From Piliocolobus tephrosceles (lineage: Eukaryota > Chordata > Mammalia > Primates > Cercopithecidae), in contig NC_045436.1 of assembly GCF_002776525.5 (NCBI RefSeq), positions 157,540,666 through 157,604,665 on the forward strand: 64,000 nt of DNA, read 5' to 3'. Position 1 is the stretch's first letter. Each line of letters opens with the position of its first letter. Positions 33,011-45,689 of this stretch are shown piece by piece. The position numbers and the translations under genes are program-made. The notes beneath the pieces were generated by a model. It made no database searches. It saw only the letters and a program-made list of their open reading frames with translations, and was not told the DNA's origin.

Positions 33011-36000
33011 TTATGGCTCTCTATGTTTGATTAAGTTTCATCTTTTCCCAAATAATTTAGATTATTGTATACATGTAAACAAAAACCTGCATGAATTTCA
33101 TTTCATTTAGCCTTTAGCATATGTGCAAAAATATGAAGTGTCAATGCCTAAAGTGATTCCCCATGGGGCTTGAAATACATTTACCAGATACTTGTACTTT
33201 GTTATAGTCTGAAGGACAGTGTCTCTAGGTTGACATTTCTTCCTGATATTTTGCACAGGTTGGCTGAAAAAGGTTTAAAAAAAGTGACATTTAAGCATTT
33301 CAGCATTCTTGATCCCACTCAGAGCAACAGTTAGAATTTTATTCAGTTTTTTTCCCATGGTATGAATATGGATTCTCAGCATTAACCACGGTTTGCCATG
33401 ATCACCCAAGGGATATTACCTCTGTTTTTCTTAAAAAGAAAAAAAATAGATAAAATATTGTATAAAGATAACCAGTTTCATAAATCCACCAGAATAACAA
33501 TCCTATGTATATCTAATTTTTGTGCATTTGTCTACATAGTTTTGCAATGAATAGATCTATCTTGGTGGGTTTAATTATATTTCTTCTATTTTATAACTGT
33601 TTCTCAGATATCAGAGTAGACATGCAAGTACTCTCAGATGATTGGGATACAGAGCAAGACTAATTCATAAAAATGTTTAGGAAAGACAAAAAAATTAATC
33701 ACATCAAAAATGTTGATGAATGAATCAGTCATCAAATTCTGATGTGTGTAAGTCACTTTGGTATGGGCTGGCTTTAACTTTACCTAGTTCATATAATAGT
33801 TTTTACACTGAACCTGGACTACAATCTTTTGTAAGTGCAGAACACTCCAAATAAATTCTAAAATTATTCATGATTAAAGCTCTGGATTTTAAAATGGAAT
33901 TCCTCCCCTTGTTTTACTGTCTTAATGAGATAACGTAGGTGCCATTCCCAGATCCTGCTTTGCTAACTTTCTCATTCAATCTGTAGTAGTCACCAAATGT
34001 TACATGCTAGTCATAGAAAGACACAATTTACCTACTCTCTCTGCTAAGATTCCATCCAACTTTAAAATTCTAAGATGAACCAGAAAAACTATCAGCATAA
34101 AAGTAAATCGAAGATAATATTAGGCACATTTATTTGTTCTAATCACTATGCTTTCATAGAGAAGGTCACCTCAATGACATTTAAAGTGGAAATGAAAATT
34201 TAAGTTTTAGGTGAGATAACATCAGTGTTAACAGAGATCCCGAGCCCATGAGAAAAGTTTTCATCAGAGTGGGAAGTAAATGAGAGAAATCAGTCTTTTC
34301 CAAGCCTTTTGTTCCAGAGGTCAAGTAAGGCTTATAATGGTGAGTAGCATATGAGTTTGATCTTGAGCTCTCCTGACATGGTTTTTGAGACAAATTATCA
34401 GTAAAGTGGAAGGGTCAGAAGAAAGGCATCCAGGAGAAGAGGGAAGGCTAATTTAATTGCCTTTGTTCCTCAGTGACATAGCTTAAATTGAGCTTGCATT
34501 TCTGAGAGCGCAGGGATATTTGCATGCTTGGATTTTCATAAATGGAAAATGAACTCAAAGCACTTGGCCTACAGATAACATACCACTTTATATTTGAAGG
34601 ACAGAAAATACAACTGGGAGGCATGGGAATCTGAAAATTCTTCTTCTTTCTATCATTTTTCTCCCGACTTGGGGTGGCGGGATGGTAGTGAAGTTCAGTT
34701 TAAATGTAAAGTACAATGTAGCAAATATAATTAAATACAATTAAAGAGTTCAAAGTAGAAAGCCAAAATACATACACTAAATATATATTCTTGAGGAAGA
34801 GTTATAATTCATGGCTATGAACAGTTACGGAAATCAGTTTACTACCTGGTGATTCATTTATGTGTGTATTAAACAAAGGCATATTAAAGATCCTTTGAAT
34901 CTGGTTTGTATCTAGACACATTCTGGCACTGATATGTTATTCAGAAGATACTTTGACTGTATAACTAAATTTATGATGAATTGAGGAAATACCAGGGTGG
35001 TGATTCTGTGCTGTTCTAGTAAAATAAAGACAAATTGGAAAATCTCCAATAATATTTAAAGGTTGAAAAACTTGGAACTCTTTCACTAAAAATCTGGTGA
35101 TACTGTGATCTCCTGGAGGTGGAGATAATTAAAACACACACACACACAAAGACAATTTCCAATCATTGCTTCCAAATCCTCCAGCAAATTTAGATTTTAT
35201 TTGAGTTAATTTCTTCCACATTTCTTAGAGTTTGTTGTCACTTAAGTCCTCTATATATGATCATTGTTTGAGATTTTACTAATGCTTAATTGCGTCTAAG
35301 TAATGAAAGGTTAATAAAGCCATTATAAATATAATGAAAACTACAACTTTGCTGTAGATGTAGATAATTAATTGTTTGTGAAACACTAAATTGTAATTCA
35401 GTGGCATTTATGAACAATATAAATGTATAAAATTCAAATAAATGAAACATCAATAAATGTGATCTATTGCTGCAACTTGAGGAGGGAATAATTAATAGCA
35501 TCTTTTTTTTTCTGCTCAAGTTGGGAACCAATTAAGAAACACAGGGATCAGACAGATAGAGATCAAAAGAGCATCGAGAATACTGATAACACCTAAATTA
35601 GAGAATGTGTCTTTTAGTTTATTAGCCATGTTGACTTGCTCAGACTATAACCTGAAGTTGAACTTGCTCAGCCAGTTCCAAGTATTGCTGGGAATTTACA
35701 AGACATCTCAATGGGGTCCTGCTCTTTTAAAGATTTAAGGAATGTGATGCAGAGAGTATGTGCTTTTTGCTAGTAGGCATATTCCAGTGACAAAGAGACT
35801 AGGTCACACTTATTACTTATCTTCTCTCAAAATCACCCATGGGAAAAGTTATTTCTCTCATGGGCAAGAGTGAATATAAAGTCAGAAAGCAATCCCTATT
35901 TTACTCTGTTGGAAGCATTACTACTACTATTATTATCAATGAAAATTAAAAAATAATAATAATAGGAACAATCACCTCCTGAGATATTTAAAGACACTCA

Positions 36001-36654
36001 CATTTGGAATTAAGAAGATGACCTGTCTGAATAGTCTGAATATTCTGTTTCAACCCTGTGGTCCCAGTTAGACCGGTAGAATAAATATGGATAGGATAAT
36101 AGCTACTTTGTATTACTTTCTCACTTGGGCATTCTTTTAACTGGGTTACAAAAGAAGAAGACAATTAACAAATGCTTGAGCTATTGTTATTAAATGTTTA
36201 ACAGCTAGTCATTTAACTCCAGATTCCATTGTCTGCTATGCTAGACATATGCAAAGAGAAGGACTGGGATATGCAACCTAGATGTCACATTTCAAAACTG
36301 TTCCTATAGCCTGTCCTCATGGGCCTTTGCTTGACTAATGTGTTTGATGGGTTGAGGAAATGAGAGACAAAGGAGTTCACAAGGCTATGAGGGAAATCTT
36401 TGGTGCTTTTCTGAGAATAGTTGCAATGAAACTCCATTTATTCCTCAGCTAAGATTTTGAATAGAGACAATAACATTTGGATTCTGTTAAACAATAATGC
36501 TGGGATAGGAGGCTTATCTCACAATATTTGCTGAGGGATGGATAGGATGACTTGTAAATGTGAATGAAATGTATAAAACTGAATACAAAGGTGAAGCATT
36601 TAGGGTTTATTAAACTTGTGTTTTTGTAGTATTAAGTTGGAAGGGCATGACAGA
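33011..36654. other. Repeat-poor unique sequence
   Basis: 3.6 kb without a recognisable transposon apart from a short (CA)n at 35133-35148 and TAA/TTA triplets near 35925-35965. A perfect octamer (ATTTGCAT) lies at 34518-34525, with CTAATTTAATTGCC upstream. No gene. Confidence 0.5.
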
Positions 36655-36964
36655 CACAGAAATCTTTTTTTTTTTTTTTTTTTTTTTTGAGATGGAGTCT
36701 CACTCTGTCATTCAGGCTAGAGTGCAGGCTCACTGCAACCTCCACCTCCCTGGTTCAAGCAATTCCCCTGCTTCAGCATCCCGAGTAGCTAAAATTACAG
36801 GTGCATGCCACCACACGTGGCAAATTTTTTTGTATTTTTAGTAGAGATGGGGTTGCACCATGTTGGCCAGGCTGGTCACGAACCCCTGACCTCTGGCAAT
36901 TGCCTGCCTTGGCCTCCCAAAGTGCTGGGATTACAGGCATGAGCCACTGCACCTGGTCAGAAAT
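36655..36964 (-). mobile_element. AluS-like element, minus strand
   Basis: T-tract start, then GAGATGGAGTCTCACTCTG. About 10-15 bp around the GTGGCGCGATC block is missing. The right side has GGATTACAGGCATGAGCC. A short target duplication CAGAAAT lies on both sides (36657-36663, 36958-36964). Confidence 0.88.
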
Positions 36965-37209
36965 TATCTTTTATGTTGTATGTAAAGTTCATTAAAGCTG
37001 AACAAAAGTGACATATTCATGTTACCTGGGGAGACTACCAATGCAGTGTAAATACTGTATGGGCAATAAATATAAAATTATGAAGATAATTGAGAAATGG
37101 ACACCATATTGAAGATAATTGACATTGTTGTACCATAGACTTTGAGATGGCAAAATATCAGAAGAGAACTCTAGCTCTTATTGGATTAAATTACTGAAAT
37201 ATTGATACA

Positions 37210-37866
37210 GGTAGTTAGGGATGAGTGGGGCAGCAGAGGGCTCTCCCCTCCTACCCACTAGAAATGTCCGATGATGGTTCAGCAAATATCACATTGCCTT
37301 TCTAAAAATGGTAATTCCGCAGCACCAGGGAGAGGCCATTTCCTGATGGTCCGCACCTGTTAAGATCAAAATGTTAATTGAAAACACTACTCAGGGAGAA
37401 ACAACTTCCCGGGCATGCATGTTAAGAGATAAAAACGGTGAAGTATGATCTTCTGGGGCACATTCTCCCAGAAAAGGGAAGAAAGCCTCAGATGGGCATG
37501 AATATAACTCCCTAAACACAATGCGCGTGCTCACTTCTGAAGGGTAAGGAAAGCGCTGAGCGTGCGGAAAGCCCACCCTAGGAGAAGAATCATGGGAAAG
37601 AGACAAGCTTATAAAAGTTCTAGGATCACGGTTAAATGGGGCACTTGACCTTCTCTCTTTAACCTTCACGTGCCTGCTTTAATCCCTTCCAAACGCACCA
37701 TCCTTTCTTTTCTGTTCTGAGACTTTCTACATAAACTTCTGTTCCTGCTCTAGAACTTGCTAGGTCTCTTTTGTTTGGCTTTACACCCCTCAGTTGAATT
37801 CTTTCTTCCGAGGAAGCAAGGACTCAAGTTGTTACGGACTCATAAAGATAGGTCGTTGGTAACTTA
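37210..37866 (+). mobile_element. Probable endogenous retrovirus LTR, family uncertain
   Basis: GC-rich relative to the flanks and organised like an LTR: a long U3-like part, a TATA-type box (TATAAAAG at 37610-37617), a CT-rich downstream region and a TTCTTTCTTCCGAGGAAGC end region. No gag, pol or env remnant is attached. The exact family and termini are unresolved. The 92-codon minus frame inside it is not a recognised viral product. Confidence 0.5.
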
Positions 37867-38032
37867 GGGTAAATCGGCTCTCTTTCACTAGTAACACTTA
37901 AAAATCATTGACACTTTTCCTGTTCTTCATTGTATATTAGACAATCCAGGATTTATATTAATATTGATAATAATTTAGAAAAATTAGGGTCTATGAGATA
38001 GAGTCATAATGAAACCAAAAGTTTCTATGAAA

Positions 38033-38098
38033 TATATATACATACATACATATATATACACACACACACACCAGAAATACACAGAGAGAGAGATTATA
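38033..38098. repeat. Compound (TA)n/(CA)n/(GA)n microsatellite
   Basis: ATATATACATACATACAT is followed by a CA run, then a short GA run after an ACCAGAAATAC interruption. Confidence 0.9.
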
Positions 38099-38409
38099 TA
38101 TTGTCTTCCACCTTCTTTTTGTTTTAGACCTGAATTTAAAAAATCGGAGCAAGGAAGAGAAGCGTTATTCATTGGGATGCCTCAGAGACTTCAGCTCTCA
38201 TTATGTATAAGTATTTATCTTTCAATACACTGCTTTCAATACCTATCAGTATTCCTCAACTCCTACATACAAATACATATATACAACATTTTAAATTACT
38301 TTAGAGCTTGAAAGTCTGTACATTTTGGATCATTTCTTATTTGGAAATCACTGAATGTTGCCTTTTTTTCCCTGTAATCTATGGAATAGGATCAAAATGA
38401 TGCAAATTT

Positions 38410-38965
38410 TTTGCTCCTTAGTTCGGCTAAAACCAGGTTCTTGTCACATGATCAGGAAAGATTAAGCATGCAGACACATTGAAAGGTGAAGAGAGGGAAA
38501 TTTATTAAAAGAAAACTCTCACGGGAGGCTGAGGCAGGAGAATGGCGTAAACCCAGGAGGCGAAGCTTGCAGTGAGCCGAGATCCGGCCACTGCACTCCA
38601 GCCTGGGCGACAGAGCGAGACTCCGTCTCAAAAAAAGAAAAAAAAAAAAAAAAGAAAACTCTCAGTGAAAAAAGAAGGGGTCCTGTTAACAGGCTCCCAT
38701 GTCACAGACTGAATACCAGGCCACCCACCACACAGGAGTTGAAGAGGCCCGGCTCTTCTCCCTACACAAGACATGAACTTCCTATGTCTCCACCTCATTC
38801 TCCCAGTGCACAGGAGGGTCCCCAGTCTGTTCCTGTCATGCGCAGACAATATCCTGGGCAGTTTCCCTCATCTGCACAAAAGCATCTGATGTAAACACTT
38901 TACATCAGGGTAAGGGATTCTCTGGGGACGATCCCCCGTATCTACCTCCTGCGTCTATCAAATAT
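38410..38965 (-). mobile_element. Probable endogenous retrovirus LTR, minus strand, split by an AluYRa
   Basis: On the minus strand it shows an LTR-like order: GATGTAAAGTGTTTACATC, CAGGATATTGTCTGC, CCTCCTGTGCACTGGGAG, GGGCCTCTTCAACTCCTGTG-type blocks, an AATAAA signal (plus-strand TTTATT at 38501-38506), and CTTTCCTGATCATGTGACAA near the end. I recognise the style but not the name. A 5'-truncated Alu interrupts it at 38522-38649. Confidence 0.5.
38507..38664 (+). mobile_element. AluYRa, 5'-truncated, with perfect target-site duplication
   Basis: Alu body 38522-38649, starting inside the right arm at CGGGAGGCTGAGGCAGG. Perfect 15-bp duplications, AAAAGAAAACTCTCA, lie at 38507-38521 and 38650-38664. 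The insertion site reads TT|AAAA, the preferred L1 endonuclease target. It carries both GGCGTAAACCC and GATCCGGCCACTG, the marker combination of Old World monkey AluYRa. The perfect flanks suggest a recent insertion. Confidence 0.95.
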
Positions 38966-39530
38966 ATAATGTCATCCCAGAGCAAATAGTAAGGACACAG
39001 GAGTAGAACGCAATTATTTTACCATTTTACTCAGTTTGATTCTGTATAATACTGTGGCATGATAAAATGAACACTAATTTATTTTGCATACATTTTTTCA
39101 TTTTTAGCACTTTCTGAATTGGGCCCTATTTTTAAAATGAGTATCTATTTGGCTTTCTAAACCTTGTAACTTAGAAGACTGGATTATCACTGACAATAAC
39201 ATTGCAAATTATTGTCTTTATTTTTAAAGAAATTATTGATATCTGCTTGTTGCAATTTTGACCAGTTATCAAATATTTGAAAGGAAATAGATCTAGGTAA
39301 TTTTGTGTACTTAGTCTTCATCTCTGCCTGTTCACACAATTTCTTTGGTGTTTCCATTATTGGACCCCAAATGTCATTATAAAAATGAAAGTAAAAATAA
39401 ATCGAATACAACTATCTGTTTGTGGCCCCCTCCTTATGTGTGGCCTCTGAAAGACAAATGTTATTATTCCTTCAATTCTCGAGACTGCAGTACTCTGGCC
39501 TCCTGATCCAGGATCCTTTACTTAGCTTAT
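38966..39530. other. Non-coding sequence
   Basis: AT-rich, nothing recognised. Confidence 0.5.
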
Positions 39531-39993
39531 TGTATTTGGGTGCTCCAGAGAGACATAACTGATAGGTTGTATATGTAGAAAGAGATTTATTACGAGGAGT
39601 TGGCTCACACGAGACTGAGAAGTTTCACATCATTTGCTAGCTGGACACCCAGGAAACCTTAATGGTGTAATTCATGCTGAGGCAGAAGGCCTGAAAACCA
39701 GATTTAAGTCACAGCCTGAGGGGAGAGCAAGACGGATATCTCATTCAAACAGCACTGCAAAAGAAGGGATCAACTCCTTCTTCATCTGCCTTTTATTCTA
39801 TGCAGGCCCTCAGGAATTTGGATCAGGCCCACCCCTTAAAAGATTAAGGGAAGGAATCTTTTTTACTCAGTCTACTGATTCAAATGTAACTCTCATCCAG
39901 ACACCCCCACAGACACACCCAGAATATGGCTAAGCCAGGTATCTGGACCCCCATGATTCCCACCAAGTTGACACATTAAAAGTAGTCATCGCA
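39531..39993 (-). mobile_element. LTR-like interspersed repeat, same family as 6489-6921, minus strand
   Basis: Reverse-oriented landmarks are GGTGCTCCAGAGAGACATAA, AGAGATTTATTACGAGGAG, CTTTTATTCTATGCAGGCCC, CCCACAGACACACCCAGAAT and CAAGTTGACACATTAAAAG. The 99-codon plus frame inside it is a by-product of the repeat. Confidence 0.65.
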
Positions 39994-40404
39994 TTTGTTA
40001 ACTTCGGCTTGGCCATGTTGAGATTTTAGTTTTGAGGCAGCTCAACTTCATCCTGCATCAGTATCCAACAGTACTATGCCTAAATGTAAAAACAGCTGGA
40101 AATGAGCCTAAAATAGATCCAGAGGCAACAGTCTACCATTCCTCTATGTCCGTACTTGAAATGTCACAAAATTAGTAGGATTTCCACTAAACAGTGAGTA
40201 GAGTGCTCAGGGCATTATTTACATTTGAGTGTCACATAATATAAACCACTACAGAGTTTAATAGAAAGTGATACAGAAGTGGAAACACATGTTTAAACTC
40301 TGAGGTTATTCCCAACTCTATATGATCCTTGGCAAATACTTCCAGGTTAGGTTGCTTCATTTAGAGAGAGAGGAGAGGTGGGCCATTAATAATAGCTGCC
40401 ATTT
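39994..40404. other. Non-coding sequence
   Basis: Nothing recognised. A short GAGAGAGAGG patch lies near 40363-40378. Confidence 0.5.
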
Positions 40405-40590
40405 TTGAGTATTTATCTAGACATCTCTATGTTACTTATATACATTATATCATTTAATTTTATCAATAATTGTATGAGTTCTGCTGATCTAATTTTACAT
40501 TTGTAGAAAATGTGTCCTAAAGAAGCTAAGACATTCTCATGGGTGCAAATCTAGTAAATAGTGGAGGCAGAGCAAAAACTCATGTCTCTC
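40405..40590 (-). mobile_element. MIR, minus strand, diverged
   Basis: TTTTGAGTATTTATCTAGAC, ATTTAATTTTATCAATAATT, TTTTACATTTGTAGAAAATG and GCAAATCTAGTAAATAGTGG follow the reverse MIR order (TTGAGCACTTACTATG, TTTAATCCTCACAA, TTTTACAGATGAGG, CAGCTAGTAAGTGG). Confidence 0.6.
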
Positions 40591-43500
40591 TGTATTCGAA
40601 GTCTGTGCTGTTGGGATATGGTTCTTGTTCATGTTCACATTCTATGATTATTGGTTATTTGGGTGATATGTGTTATCAACAGGAAACAAAAAAGGTTGTT
40701 GGCACACAGGGTGCCCTAGAATCTCTTGCAGCTCTTTTATACTCTTAGGCAGGAGGAATAACTTTTTTTTTCAATAGGCTACCAGCTATGTATCTTTAGA
40801 TTGGAAGCTTGCTGTAGTTGTATTTCCGAAATAAATGCGGCACAGGACAGCGCCTGAATATAATTTGGGGATAATTGAAAAAGGCAAGGAAATCATCCCT
40901 GATTAAATTTGTAAATGGCTGTCTGGAGAACCATTATAATTTATGAGGATTTGTTGCTCAGAGAGTAAATAATACCAGTGACAGCATTTCCTCAGAGAAC
41001 AGAAGATCAAATCTGTTGCAAAGTAAGTGCCAATACTGCCTCTCAAAAACACAGCAGAGGAGACAGAGGTAATAAAGGATGCTCCATTTGTTTCAATGCT
41101 TATGACCCTCCTGACTGCTTAAGAGCAGAGAGACAGGATTTAAGTCTTGCATTGCAGTGAGACTACTACATATTCCTGCTGTGCATAAATTGGTCTGAAA
41201 TTCTTGAAGAATGTAAATGGATAAAGTAAGTTGTTTAGGTAAGTGGGCCCCTTACAATCACACCTGCCATTCTGACATATGGACAAGTGTTAGCTAGTGT
41301 CATGTAATAATCTTTTTTATTTATCCTGTAATGATAATGATAATAAAATTTCATGATATAAGTTGCAACACTGTATCATTTAGAAAGATGACAGGACCCT
41401 TGCAATTAGCACTACTGTGGGTGTCTGGTAACGTAGACTGGATACTGAAAAATATAGTCTGTGGTCCAAACTTCAGTGTTAACCCCAGATCCAAGGTGCA
41501 GATTCTAGCAAATTTAATTCTACCTTTAGCTCTCCTATGGCATATAAACTGAAAGCTAGGCAACTTGTCATTGAAATGAGTTATTAAAAATTGAGACCCT
41601 GGATCTCACCATTTCAGAATCTGGTGGTGTCAGCACATACTAAGAACAATTTATGAAACCTTGAAATGCTATTGGTCAAATGTTAGCTGTGTATACTGGT
41701 TCTGCCATATTAATTAATACATGCCCTTTTTTTTTTAAACAAAGGGCATTTGTTGTATGAGTAAAAAAGTATTATTCTATTCAGCTAGCAATATTTGGCC
41801 TTTGTTGCTATCTTAGTACATAGCTTTAATAATCATTTGACATTTAGCATTTCCTAGCTAACAATGGAATGCAATGATTCATATCTGTTGAATGGATTAT
41901 AAAATCCTAGAGGTCAGTCATCATGTTCTACATGCATTTTATTAATTGATTAATTATAGTTAGGGTGTAGTTGGATTAATAAATACAAGACTGATTAAGT
42001 CGAGTTTGCACTTAATAGGCACAACACTATATATTTGTTAATTATTATTTTATTTGTTGTAGTAAATTAGACATAAAATTTGGTATATAATATAGGTAAA
42101 ATAGGCAATACAGTGTCCATCGTAAAATACGTTATATAATACATGTAGTTTCCTTTTATTCATGCACTTAATTTTATGTATTCATAAAAGTGGTTGTACG
42201 GAAAACATACACCCCTTGTTCTCTCTAGGCAAGTTATTTGTTTTCGTGTAGGTATAACAGACACCGGGATTGTATCATTATAAGTAGTACTTAGAGTGAA
42301 CTTTCTGTACTCTCAATTCTATCTGTAAGAGCCAACACTGAAATTCACATATGCATGCTAAGAATGTAAGAAAGAAGAATGAGCTCCATGCATTTCAATG
42401 GGAAAAGAACATCACGATAAATTGCTTTAGTGGGGGATAAAGTAACACAAGTCCAGCTTCAGACAACAAGGATGCTGGCTTCTCATTTTGCATTTTACAG
42501 CCATTTGTCCAATTTTTTTGGTTGATTGCACCGAATTGTTTTGTTTTGGAAAAGCAGCAATAGATTAAAAGAAAGCTCTCTGCACAGAAAAAAAAAAAGC
42601 TTCAGAGGAAAGAACAGAAAAGGCATTATTAATATAGTTAGTTATATAATTATTCTCTTTACAATTTGTTTCTTAGGACCCAATGGCAGCTTTTTGAACT
42701 CCCTTTGTTGGCCACAACACTTATCATACAATCAAAGAAGTCTAATTTTATCACACAGAATTAAAATATACCTGCTATAAGGAAACAAGCAAATACATAA
42801 CGAAGATATGAGCGGAAGTCAGCAATACTTGAAAATTAATTCAATTTCCTAAAATGCTACGTGTGCAATAATTCAGAGTAAATGACAATATATTATATTA
42901 TAAGTCCATAATGTTAGAAAATAAAAGCCTAGTTGTTGCTTGACTTACAAGACAAAACAAGCTCACAGTGCATGGGTTCGTGTGGTTTGGCAAGTAGTCA
43001 ATAAAACAGTACCTTATGACTTTCTCTCCTAAAGGTTCTAATCAAAACAATTTATTTCAGGCATGTAAACCCTGCTTTTCAGACTGTAGCTATTGTCAGC
43101 ATGTACAGCAGCATCAGCAATAATGGATGCAATTTTTGGATTGAGAGTCTCAGAGCTCCCCCATCTGTCTCAGTAATGGTTGGATTTCATATGGATCAAT
43201 ACAGCATGTCAACTCTAGTACAAGGATTTTCCCTCTAACCTTTATAATAGCAATTTCCATGCACCCAACCTTGTCCAGCATAAAAGCAATATCTTAGAAT
43301 ATTATGTAAAAGAGCTGGAGCTGATAAAGCTGGAAGGACATTAACTACCAGTACCCTAATTGCTAGGGTCCAAGCATTCGGACATTATAGCCCATTTGAA
43401 ATCTTAAACTTCAGTAACAAAAAGAGAACATGTTTTCACACAAGTTAACTTGCTTGCCTCTATGAGCATAGGACGGTGGTAAAGAAAAGAAAGAGATCTG

Positions 43501-43977
43501 TAAACAAAGCTGCTGCTTATTTTTGTGTGAGGGATATTTGGATGCTCCAGTTGGTACTCTGAATGTATTTCTCTCTCATCAGCAATGGGATCAGAGAATT
43601 GAATGTGATGTGTTTGTCTTAGCAAAAGGTATAACTAGATCCTGGGGGGAGACAAAGTGTTTTGCTTTGTTTCTGCTCCAGTTCTCTACTGAGAAATAAA
43701 ACCAAGAGGATTCAATTCTTTTTTCTGCAATGGACTTATAGCTGCCATGACTCGCTGCTCAGAGCCACAACGTGCCGATTGTTATGTATCACTGCCCCTT
43801 AGTGGTTGGCCAACAGCAAACCTCTTAAATACCTACCTAACATCACAGGTTTATAGGTAAATAGGGCATGCAGGCCCTCCTCTCTGCTTCTTACAGCAGA
43901 CCAACAGAGACTTAATGTGCAGACCTGCCCTTTTCTAAGATGATGCTTTGTTTTCTCTGTGTCTGTGTAATACAGAG
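40591..43977. other. Repeat-poor unique sequence
   Basis: 3.4 kb with no recognised transposon and no supported gene. It includes a 9-bp inverted repeat (ATGCCCTTT at 41721-41729, AAAGGGCAT at 41741-41749) and homeodomain-like TAATTAAT runs (41711-41718, 41941-41960). Confidence 0.5.
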
Positions 43978-44195
43978 AAAGAGCAAGTATTCTGGGATCA
44001 GACAGAGCTGGAATTATATCTCCCCTCTGCTATTCTCTGTGTGATCTTGGGAAACTCACTTAACCCCTCTCAACTTTATTTTCTCCTTCCAAAATGGAAT
44101 TAGCAACTACCTTGCTAAACCAGTGCTATAGGATTAATTCAGAAAATGAAGGAGAATGGCTAGCAAATCATCTGACATGCCATTTTTATTGTTAT
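43978..44195 (+). mobile_element. MIR, plus strand, near full length
   Basis: In order: TCTGGGATCAGACAGAGCTG, TGTGTGATCTTGGGAAACTC, ACTTAACCCCTCTCAACTTT, CCAAAATGGAATTAGCAACT, ACCTTGCTAAACC, AGGATTAATTCAGAAAATGA. This matches the MIR consensus order across about 200 bp. Confidence 0.88.
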
Positions 44196-45689
44196 TCGCA
44201 TGATGATGATGATTATGGTCATGAACATTTATAAAGGATGTGATCTTCCCACTATTACAAAAGACCAAGGAAATATATGAATGCTATATAAACTGTACTG
44301 TAGTCTCTATGAAGTTAGTAATGTAGTCTGCCTTGATGAGTGACTCTAAGAACAGTACAACAAAATGGTTCCTGCTTTCATTCCAGATTATATACTAATT
44401 TAGTAGTTGTGGTTTGTGGGTTAGATTATTGTTATGTGAAATAAGATTTTAATTCCATTTGCCACATATTTTTGGGAACCTATTGTACAAAATGTGCTGT
44501 TCTGTGTAGTCATTGTAGAAAGAAAAAAGTAAATGATGTATGTTTTTATAGAGCTTGAATGTCAGTGGATACAACAGAGATATACATTTACCTAGATAGA
44601 AATTAGACAAATTATAGTCAGTGCTGTGGGATTATAGAGGCAAAATAAGTCAATGGCACTCTCAGAGTAGTTTTCAGAGAGACAGTGATATCTGTTGTGG
44701 CACATGAAGCAGTATTTTTAGAGTTGGAATAAAAAAGGAAATATTCTAAGTAGGAAAGTAGTAAAGGTGAGCACTTCTCAAAAGAATGTATGAAGTAGTC
44801 AGAGAATTATGAAAACATTAAATGTAGAAAAAGCTGGAGTTATGTGTTAGAAATAATAACAAATAAAGGTTAGCAGGATAGATTTTTGGAAAGTCTTGAA
44901 TACTGTGCTGAACTTTTAAATGGTGTACTATAAACATTAATGAACCATAAACTAATATATTTTACATTTTAGGACTTTAATCTTATTTTGGGAGAAGACA
45001 ATGTGAAAATGTGCTTCTCCAATATTATATTTTATATCAAAACTAAATTATTTATACTCATGTTGAAAGTCCTGCATTATTATACACAATGTTGATTTAT
45101 CTTCTCTTTAAAATATTGCCATTTTCATTTATAATTCTTGTCATTCCTTTTCAACAATCAAATCTTCTATTGACCTGTCATTTTATTCTACCTGTCAATG
45201 TTGGCTGGTTATGAATATTTTTCTCTACTCCTAAGTAATTGTATTCTTCCCGGACAATAAATGGTTACTGAAGCAGAGAACACTCTGAATATCCAAATTG
45301 CATCATTCTGCATGTGATGTAAAACATTTGACTATATTATGAAGATGTAAAACTTATAAAGGAGCACTGAGACATGAATGACATTCCCCAGAGAATCATT
45401 AGATGATGTATCAACTTGACAAAATATACCCAAGTATTTGTCTATTTCTGTCCATCAGCGCTAACACTTCCCAGATCCAAGACATCATCATTTCTAAACT
45501 AAAAATCTGAACTTCCTGGTTTGAATCCTCGTTTGACTTCTCATTTCATTAAAAATAAAATGTGAGCTTTTATTCATGTTTGACAAGGTCTTAATAATAT
45601 CTGTAAACTCACTGCATACTCGTACTTCTGTATAGTCACTCCACTTTAGCCACGTTTTCTTGTCTTTTTTTTCTAACAACTAAACTCTT
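44196..45689. other. Mostly unique, possible old repeat at 44580-44960
   Basis: No gene. The 44580-44960 part has the texture of an ancient mammalian repeat (GTCAGAGAATTATGAAAAC, TTTTTGGAAAGTCTTGAATA) but is too diverged to assign. Confidence 0.4.

Noticed and set aside
38009..38311. 100-codon plus-strand frame
   Set aside because: It starts in a TA/CA microsatellite and gives a Tyr/Ile/His-rich peptide with no domain.
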